This document shows, one piece after another, positions 7,385 to 12,933 of a stretch of DNA of 22,017 bases. Position 1 is the stretch's first letter. Every line of letters begins with the position of its first letter. The stretch spans positions 1 to 22,017 of the forward strand of contig CAJGEA010000012.1 in assembly GCA_904502015.1 (NCBI GenBank), in the 5' to 3' direction. This stretch comes from an uncultured Clostridia bacterium. Its GTDB lineage: Bacteria; Bacillota; Clostridia; Oscillospirales; CAG-272. Under the pieces are notes generated by a model that had not been told where the DNA came from, searched no databases, and worked only from the letters and a program-made list of their open reading frames with translations. The translations under genes and the position numbers were made by a program.

Positions 7385-7507
7385 CAAATTGGGATTTATC
7401 GGGATGTTTGAACTTTAGATTGTAGGGGCGATCTGTGATCGCCCGCGGGCGCACACAGTGCGCCCCTACCATGGGTTATTATAAACCGTTCGATAAATCC
7501 AAATTTG
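7385..7507. repeat. 123-base inverted-repeat-bounded intergenic element
   Basis: The left end CAAATTGGGATTTATCG and the inverted right end CAAATTTGGATTTATCG differ at one of 17 positions, and GTTT follows each. The interior holds a GTAGGGGCG...CGCCCCTAC hairpin (7422-7469) whose right arm equals that of the 5265-5314 palindrome. It has no coding capacity and belongs to the same family as the elements at 5213 and 19449. Confidence 0.75.
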
Positions 7508-7640
7508 AAAAACTTTTCCATCGGGGGATAACAATGGGTTTCCGACACCCATCCCCGAGCCAAAGCCGCACCGCAGGTGCCCGACAAATCCAAATTTGAA
7601 AACCGATAATAAAAATGACCTACTTCACATTCAGTTTGCA
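7508..7640. repeat. Gene-free stretch with an extra element end
   Basis: No gene is seen here. Bases 7583-7601 (reverse complement TTCAAATTTGGATTTGTCG) match 19469-19487 exactly over 19 bases, so this is another end of the same repeat family. A small GATGGG-type inverted repeat (around 7522-7556) lies inside. Confidence 0.55.
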
Positions 7641-7658
7641 AATGTTTACAAAATAGGG

Positions 7659-7687
7659 TTGTATTTTCTCTGAAAATGAGGTATGAT
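7659..7687 (+). promoter_or_regulatory. Promoter of the DUF5685-to-S11 gene run
   Basis: TTGTAT (7659-7664) and TATGAT (7682-7687) are spaced by 17 bases, placing the start of transcription near 7694 and a leader of about 28 bases before the GTG start. It is the only convincing promoter I see before the six co-directional genes. Confidence 0.65.
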
Positions 7688-7721
7688 ACAATAGACTATG
7701 TATGCGAAGGGAGGGGAAACC

Positions 7722-8762
7722 GTGTACGGCTACATACGCACCTATACGCCCGAGCTCAAGATTCGGGAGCAGGAGTACTACCGCGCCGCCTACTGCGGGC
7801 TGTGCCGCGCTATGGGCGAGTGTACGGGGCAACGCTCCCGCCTCACCCTTTCCTACGACTTTACCTTCTTTGCCCTTATGCGTATGGCAATCACGGGGGA
7901 GAACACCGCCACCCGCCGCCGCCGTTGCCTGATCCATCCCCTCCGCCGTCGCCCCATGATCGAGACCTGTGATTCGCTGATCCTGAGCGCATACGCCTCC
8001 GCCATTTTGGTCTACCATAAGAATCGGGACGACCGCACCGACGAGCGGGGCGGCAAGCGCCTGCGCGCTACGTTGCTTGCGCCGTTTGCCCACGACCTCC
8101 GCCGCAATGTCCGCAGCATGTACGAGAGCCTCGACAACGACGCGGCCTCCATCATGGCGCGGCTGTCCGAGCTGGAGGCATCCCGCCCCCCGTCGGTGGA
8201 TCGTCCTGCCGAGGTGTTCGGCGAGCTGATGGCGTATCTCCTCTCGTGGAGGCTGGAGGGCGGGGAACAGACCCTCGCAAAAACCATCGGCCGCCACGTC
8301 GGCCGCTGGGTGTATATCCTTGACGCCGCCGACGATTTTGCCGAGGACGTGAAAAAGGGACGCTATAACCCTCTCGCCTGCCTCTACAACGATCCCAACA
8401 TGACCACCCTGCCTGAGCATAAACGGCAGGAACTCCGCACCGCCCTCACCGCCGAGCTGGCGGGGCTGGAATCCGCGCTGGATCTTGTGGAGATCGCCGA
8501 CCGCGACCTGGACGGCGTGCTGAAAAACATATTGTACCACGGTATGCCCGCCATGGCGGAAAAGGTGTTGTTCGGTGACAAGGACACGCCGTCCTCCGTA
8601 GATCACACCGAACCGAATACCGAGAATGGGGAGGAAACGGATGCCGCCGACAGCAAGAACAAGAAGTTTTGCGGCTATGAAAGCAAGAGCGAGTTTTTCT
8701 GCGACTGCTGTTGTGAATGTGGCTGTACGTGCTGTTGCGAGGCCTGTGACGGACCCTGCTGA
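7722..8762 (+). CDS. DUF5685 family protein with cysteine-rich tail
   Basis: A 346-residue protein of unknown function. Its start (MYGYIRTYTPELKIREQEYYRAAYCGLCR) matches the DUF5685 family, including the CGLC pair Cys25/Cys28. The body is mostly helical. It has two aspartate-rich motifs, DDRTDE at about 103-108 and DAADDFAED at 201-209 followed by GRYNPL. A Glu/Asp-rich linker (about 286-310) leads to a tail with 11 cysteines in the last 20 residues (CDCCCECGCTCCCEACDGPC), which could bind metal. I chose GTG at 7722 because AGGGAGGGG precedes it and family members begin at this point; an ATG eight codons upstream lacks a good site. The J-domain gene, which has a similar tail, follows after 53 bases. 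Confidence 0.85.
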   Translation: MYGYIRTYTPELKIREQEYYRAAYCGLCRAMGECTGQRSRLTLSYDFTFFALMRMAITGENTATRRRRCLIHPLRRRPMIETCDSLILSAYASAILVYHKNRDDRTDERGGKRLRATLLAPFAHDLRRNVRSMYESLDNDAASIMARLSELEASRPPSVDRPAEVFGELMAYLLSWRLEGGEQTLAKTIGRHVGRWVYILDAADDFAEDVKKGRYNPLACLYNDPNMTTLPEHKRQELRTALTAELAGLESALDLVEIADRDLDGVLKNILYHGMPAMAEKVLFGDKDTPSSVDHTEPNTENGEETDAADSKNKKFCGYESKSEFFCDCCCECGCTCCCEACDGPC

Positions 8763-8815
8763 CCGTTGAAATTGAATTTGTGAATGAGTAATGTATAGAA
8801 AGGTAATGTTACCCG

Positions 8816-9451
8816 ATGAAAGACCCCTATCAGATCCTGGGTGTATCCCCGCAAGCGACCGACGACGAGGTGAAAGCCGCGTACCGTGCCCTTGCGCGTA
8901 AATACCACCCCGATAAATACCGCGACACCGACCTTGCCGAAATGGCCACCGAAAAGATGAAGGAGGTCAACGCCGCCTACGAGGAGATCCAGAAGATGCG
9001 CGCCGCCAAGTCGAGCGGACAAAACGCCTATGGACAGAACACCTACGGGCAAAACACCGGCTACGGTTCGGGGGGCTATGCGGGTGGTAACGGTAACACC
9101 GCAAACCCCTATCTCCACGCCCGCCAGCTTATCAATATGCGCCGCGTTATGGAAGCCGAGCAGGTGCTCGCCACCGTCCCTGCCACCGAGCGGGGCGCGG
9201 AGTGGCATTTCCTCATGGGCTCGATTGCCTACCTTCGCGGATTTTTCGTGGATGCCCAGCAGTATTTCGATACCGCCTGCGGTATGGATCCCGATAACGC
9301 CGAATACCGCACCGCGCAGGAGCAGCTTCGCGGACGCGCGGCAGGCTTTGGAGGTGGGCGGTCGACGGGCTCCTCCTGCTCGCTGTGCGACGTTTGCTGT
9401 GCCTTCATGTGCGCCGATTGCTGTTGCGACGCCATGGGCTCGGGCTGTTGA
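8816..9451 (+). CDS. J-domain (DnaJ-like) protein with TPR-like region and cysteine-rich tail
   Basis: A probable cytosolic co-chaperone that would stimulate an Hsp70 (DnaK) ATPase. The J-domain spans residues 3-65 and has the essential HPD at 31-33. It is followed by a Gly/Tyr/Asn/Gln-rich linker (66-98), a helical TPR-like pair (about 100-172), and a C-terminal tail from 188 with 9 cysteines ([24 protein letters not shown] region). It lacks the DnaJ zinc-finger and substrate domains, so it is a class C type J protein of 211 residues. AGAAAGG lies about 12 bases ahead of the ATG. The next gene begins 8 bases after its stop. The tail similarity to the DUF5685 neighbour suggests a shared partner or location (inference). 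Confidence 0.88.
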   Translation: MKDPYQILGVSPQATDDEVKAAYRALARKYHPDKYRDTDLAEMATEKMKEVNAAYEEIQKMRAAKSSGQNAYGQNTYGQNTGYGSGGYAGGNGNTANPYLHARQLINMRRVMEAEQVLATVPATERGAEWHFLMGSIAYLRGFFVDAQQYFDTACGMDPDNAEYRTAQEQLRGRAAGFGGGRSTGSSCSLCDVCCAFMCADCCCDAMGSGC

Positions 9452-9459
9452 GGTGAGTT

Positions 9460-10041
9460 ATGTCTGCACGTCGTCATGATCGCGGCGCGACCAAACGGCT
9501 TGCCACGTCCTCGGTGCTGTGCGCCGTGGCGGTGGTTGCCATGGGACTCGGTGCCGTCGTGGAGGTGTTGGATCTCACGGCGGCGGCGATGGCGTCCGTC
9601 GTGCTGATGCCCATCCTCCTGACCTACGGGGACTACTACGCTCTCCTTGCCTACGTGGCCACCGCCGTGCTGGGCGTGATCCTCATGCCCCAGACTCTCA
9701 CCTCGTGGCTCTTCCTCGGCCTGCTTGGATACTATCCCATTCTCAAACGGCACATCGACCGCCTGCCGCGCCCCCTGGCCTACCTCTGCAAGCTCGCCCT
9801 TGCGTGCGCCGCCCTCGCCGCATGCTTTTTGATCATGTATCTGATCATGTTCGGCGGCCAAGGCACGCCCCGAGAGGTATTCCTTGCCACCTTCGGTGAG
9901 TCGGGCGGCTCGCTGTGGCTGGCGTGGGCGTTTGTGTGCTTGTCGATATTCACCTTCGGCATCTTTGACCTGCTTATAGACCGCCTTCTGATCCTCTACC
10001 GCCTCAAATGGAAAGGACGAATTGATAAATGGATGAAATGA
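9460..10041 (+). CDS. Conserved integral membrane protein, ECF-S/DUF2232-like
   Basis: A 193-residue protein with about five to six hydrophobic segments (roughly 15-35, 42-57, 60-77, 80-95, 106-131, 151-178). It has a basic N-terminus (MSARRHDRGATKR) and a basic C-terminus. Features such as VLDLTAAAMAS and LLGYYPILKRHID resemble an uncharacterised clostridial membrane family that looks like small S-components or DUF2232 proteins. I cannot assign a substrate or function. The ribosome binding site GAGGTGAG overlaps the stop of the J-domain gene. The last 13 bases overlap the ireB-like gene, so translation of the three is probably coupled. Confidence 0.8.
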   Translation: MSARRHDRGATKRLATSSVLCAVAVVAMGLGAVVEVLDLTAAAMASVVLMPILLTYGDYYALLAYVATAVLGVILMPQTLTSWLFLGLLGYYPILKRHIDRLPRPLAYLCKLALACAALAACFLIMYLIMFGGQGTPREVFLATFGESGGSLWLAWAFVCLSIFTFGIFDLLIDRLLILYRLKWKGRIDKWMK

Positions 10042-10379
10042 ACCATACGCGAGAAGGAGAAAAAATCTTATCTTTACATTACGTAGCGCACTGTAATCAC
10101 GAAACGTCCGCTGTCCCTACCCGTGACGAGGCAGAGGCAGATGGTAAGCAGGTGCTCGACGAGCTTGTCCGTATCATGCGGGAGGAGGGGATGAACCCTT
10201 CCGTTCAGCTTGCGGGGTACATCGTGACCGAGGATCCGACGTATCTCCCCTCCGAGCATCATGCGCGTGCTCTTGCCCGCCGCGTCGGTCGGGACAAGCT
10301 CCTGCAGGTGCTGATCGAGCAGTACGTCAGCACCCAAGACACTCTTGAAAGCACCCCCAAAGGGGGAGAAACCGATTGA
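10029..10379 (+). CDS. ireB: IreB-family (UPF0297/DUF965) protein, extended N-terminus
   Basis: The C-terminal two thirds match the IreB/YrzL family: VLDELVRIMREEGMNPSVQLAGYIVTEDPTYLPSEHHARALARRVGRDKLLQVLIEQYV corresponds segment by segment to the usual GYNPxxQIVGYLLSGDPxYIT...NARxLIRKxERDELLEELV. In Enterococcus, IreB is a small regulator phosphorylated on N-terminal threonines by the Ser/Thr kinase IreK and linked to cephalosporin tolerance. Here the protein is 116 residues, longer than the usual 80-90, with an unrelated-looking N-terminus (about 35 residues) and a polar tail. The start ATG at 10029 overlaps the previous gene, with AAAGGA about 12 bases ahead; an in-frame ATG at 10038 overlaps that gene's stop. 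In Bacillus the homologue sits beside alaS; here alaS is about 9 kb away on the other strand. Confidence 0.82.
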   Translation: MDEMNHTREGEKILSLHYVAHCNHETSAVPTRDEAEADGKQVLDELVRIMREEGMNPSVQLAGYIVTEDPTYLPSEHHARALARRVGRDKLLQVLIEQYVSTQDTLESTPKGGETD

Positions 10380-11347
10380 TGAAGCCGCGTTTTCTTTGCT
10401 TGGATCTGCGCCCCCCCACGGTGCGCGAGATGTCCGCACCACCCTCTGCCTCGATCCTCTGCCTGGGGAATTTTGACGGCGTTCACGTGGCGCACAGGGC
10501 TCTTTTGCGGGAGGGCCTGCGCCTTCGGGATACCCGATTGCCCGACGGGCTGTGCGGCGTGTTTTGCTTTTTTCGCCCCTCCATTGACTACCTCCCACGT
10601 CCCGACCTTCCCTCGCCGCGCGCGAGCCACCTGACCTCCCTTGGGGAGAAGCTCGGCCTGTTTGCCGACGCGGGGATGGATTTCGTCTGTCTGGTCGATT
10701 TCCCCGCGGTACGGGATGATGCCCCCGAGACGTTTCTGGACGTGCTGTGTGAGGCCACGAACTGCCGAGGGGCGGTTTGCGGCTACAATTTCCGCTACGG
10801 CAAGGGCGGGACAGGGAACAGCGATACCCTTTACACCTATTTTAGTCAACCCCATTTGTGCGGCGCGTCGGTCGTCTCTGAAATTACGGTAGACGGCGCC
10901 GCCGTCAGCGCGTCCCGCATTCGCGCCTGTCTTAGTGTGGGTGACGTGAGAACCGCCGCGGCGCTGCTGGGCCGTCCGTATACGCTGGACGCCCCCGTAG
11001 TCCACGGCAAGAAGCTGGGGCGCACCATCGGCTTTCCCACCGCCAACCAGTATTTTCCACCCGCGCGTATCATCCCCGCCTACGGCGTGTACGCCACGCG
11101 GTGTCATACCCCGTACGGCGTGTTCTCGGGTGTGTCCAATGTCGGGGAGCATCCCACCGTGGACACCCACGCGCGCGTCAACTGCGAAACCTATATTCTG
11201 GGGCTTTCCCGCAATCTCTACGGTAAGCGCATCCGCGTGGAATTCGTGGAGTACCTGCGCCCCGAAAAGCGATTTGAGAGCCTTGAAGAACTCACCGACG
11301 CCATCCGCCGCGATGCCGATACGGCACGGTGCTTGCTGGAGAAATAA
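10379..11347 (+). CDS. ribF: Bifunctional riboflavin kinase / FAD synthetase
   Basis: This enzyme phosphorylates riboflavin to FMN and adenylylates FMN to FAD in the cytosol. The 322-residue length is normal for RibF. The N-terminal FAD synthetase domain has LGNFDGVHVAHRALL (30-43, with the HxxH pair His36/His39), GYNFRYGKGG (135-144) and SASRIR (177-182). The C-terminal riboflavin kinase domain has GKKLGRTIGFPTAN (210-223), YGVYA (235-239), GVSNVGEHPTV (251-261), ETYIL (270-274) and LYGKRIRVEFVEYLRPEKRF. The usual Asp-Phe after ETYIL is Gly-Leu here, and the Arg of the GKGRxG loop is Gly, so activity may be slightly atypical. The ATG overlaps the ireB stop by one base, with GGGGGAG upstream. 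A TTG one codon earlier is less likely. Confidence 0.93.
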   Translation: MKPRFLCLDLRPPTVREMSAPPSASILCLGNFDGVHVAHRALLREGLRLRDTRLPDGLCGVFCFFRPSIDYLPRPDLPSPRASHLTSLGEKLGLFADAGMDFVCLVDFPAVRDDAPETFLDVLCEATNCRGAVCGYNFRYGKGGTGNSDTLYTYFSQPHLCGASVVSEITVDGAAVSASRIRACLSVGDVRTAAALLGRPYTLDAPVVHGKKLGRTIGFPTANQYFPPARIIPAYGVYATRCHTPYGVFSGVSNVGEHPTVDTHARVNCETYILGLSRNLYGKRIRVEFVEYLRPEKRFESLEELTDAIRRDADTARCLLEK

Positions 11348-11376
11348 TAAATTTTGAAATGAAAGGAGGATCCACT

Positions 11377-12714
11377 GTGAAGAATACCGTGCGCCATATC
11401 GTCGCCCTGTTTATGAGTGTCGTCCTCCTGCTCGTGGGACTGCCTCTGCCCACTTATGCGCTGGAATCCCCACCCGAAACCAACGACGTGGGCTCGGCAT
11501 ACCTCTGCAATCTGGAAAATAACTTGATCCTGTATGAGAAAAACGCCGACACCCTGCTCTATCCCGCCTCGGGCGTCAAGATCATGACGGGACTGCTCGC
11601 CTGTCGCGCTCTGGCAGAGCGCACCAAGGAGTCGGTCACGATTACCGAGGGTATGATCACGGGCGTTACGGGACGAAAAATGGGTCTTGCCAAGGGCGAG
11701 GTGCTCACCGTAAACGATCTTTTGTACGCCGCCATCTGCGGCGGTTATAACGACGCCGCCTGCGCGGTTGCCTGCCTCGCATCAGGCTCGGTTGCCGCGT
11801 TCGTGCAGGACATGAACCGTGAGTGCGAGCGCATTGGTACGGCGAAAACGAAATTTACAAACCCTACGGGACTTCACGATCCTGCCATGATCACCTGCGT
11901 GCGGGATATGGCGCTGATCGCCCGCGAGGCGTACGGGAACAGCCTCTTTATGGTCATCAGCTCGACCCGTACGTATACCGTGCCCGAAACCAACGTGTCG
12001 GCGGCCCGCTTGATCACCAACCGTAACGCGCTGATCTCGGACAGCAGCCGCAACTACTATAACGGCTATTGCCGTGGCATGAACGCGGGTATGACCGACG
12101 AGGGCGGCTGGTGCGTGGTCACAGTGTCCGAGCGCGACGGCGCTTCGAATCTCGCCATCGTGATGGCGGCACGGGATGCCAAGCAGAACGAGCTTGTCCC
12201 CGCCTACACCTATATCAATCGTCTTTTGTCGTGGGCAAACCGCAATTACAGCTACCGCACCATTCTGCAAGCAGGCGACACGGTGGACACCCGCAAGGTG
12301 GCCATGACGGGTATCAGCAAAAGCGAGGCCAACGTGCTGGTTGCCACCGATCTCAAGGTGTACCTGCCCGCTGATGCCGATCCCATGACCGATCTGACTA
12401 CCGTGTTGCAGCTCCGCGGCGGCAAGCTGGAAGCACCTCTCCTCGCGGGGGACGAGGTGGGAGAGGTGTTCGTCACCTACAACGGACAAGCTGTGGGAAA
12501 AGCTAAGCTCACGGTGGATGAGGACTTTGCCCGCAACGGCTTTCTTGACGGTATGCAGAGCTTTCGCTCCTACCTCGTCAGCCGCGCCTTTATCGCCACG
12601 GCGGTATGCTTCACGATCCTGCTGTTGCTGTTCCTCCGTATGACGCGCAGCCGAGGAGGGCGCTACGGCATCCGTACCGTCCGCCGCCGACGCTATCGCC
12701 GACGGTTTCATTGA
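11377..12714 (+). CDS. Membrane-anchored S11 (DD-carboxypeptidase-like) protein with altered active-site motifs
   Basis: A 445-residue protein with a signal peptide (MKNTVRHIVALFMSVVLLLVG...TYA). It has a penicillin-binding S11 domain (about 35-290), a beta-rich C-terminal region (about 300-395), and a transmembrane helix near residues 410-430 ending in a strongly basic tail (RRRRYRRRFH). The catalytic SxxK is present (Ser65-Gly-Val-Lys68). The SxN position reads Gly123-Tyr-Asn125 and the KTG position reads Asn236-Ala-Gly238 (GMNAGMTDEGG), so two of the three classical motifs are changed. It may still act on peptidoglycan peptides, or act as a non-catalytic binder. I chose GTG at 11377 because a perfect AAGGAGG lies seven bases upstream. 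The amidase array follows. Confidence 0.88.
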   Translation: MKNTVRHIVALFMSVVLLLVGLPLPTYALESPPETNDVGSAYLCNLENNLILYEKNADTLLYPASGVKIMTGLLACRALAERTKESVTITEGMITGVTGRKMGLAKGEVLTVNDLLYAAICGGYNDAACAVACLASGSVAAFVQDMNRECERIGTAKTKFTNPTGLHDPAMITCVRDMALIAREAYGNSLFMVISSTRTYTVPETNVSAARLITNRNALISDSSRNYYNGYCRGMNAGMTDEGGWCVVTVSERDGASNLAIVMAARDAKQNELVPAYTYINRLLSWANRNYSYRTILQAGDTVDTRKVAMTGISKSEANVLVATDLKVYLPADADPMTDLTTVLQLRGGKLEAPLLAGDEVGEVFVTYNGQAVGKAKLTVDEDFARNGFLDGMQSFRSYLVSRAFIATAVCFTILLLLFLRMTRSRGGRYGIRTVRRRRYRRRFH

Positions 12715-12738
12715 TCCGTGATCATTTTTTCCGTTGTT

Positions 12739-12772
12739 GCCGCTCCCAACGCATCGGGGGCGGCTTCGCTTT
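12739..12772 (+). terminator. Terminator after the S11 gene
   Basis: GCCGCTCCC and GGGGGCGGC form a 9-bp stem with one G-T pair and an 8-base loop, followed by TTCGCTTT. The T-rich tail is imperfect, so it is a moderate terminator. Confidence 0.6.
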
Positions 12773-12833
12773 GCCGTGATTTTGCACAAGCGTGGGGCTA
12801 TGCATTTTGTATAAAGACACAACGGAGAAAACG

Positions 12834-12862
12834 TTGACTTTTTTTACAATATATGGTATAAT
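12834..12862 (+). promoter_or_regulatory. Promoter of amidase gene 1
   Basis: TTGACT (12834-12839) and a perfect TATAAT (12857-12862) are 17 bases apart, with an extended TGG before the -10. The predicted leader is about 65 bases. Confidence 0.85.
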
Positions 12863-12933
12863 TACCACGTATGTGATTGCTTCATGCAAACAAAAGCCCT
12901 ACCCCATACCCATGCAAAGAAAGGAACACACCT

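Noticed and set aside
5538..7472. Minus-strand open frame of 644 codons opposite rqcH
   Set aside because: Low-complexity Ala/Gly/Val/Arg-rich antisense product. rqcH is unmistakable on the plus strand.
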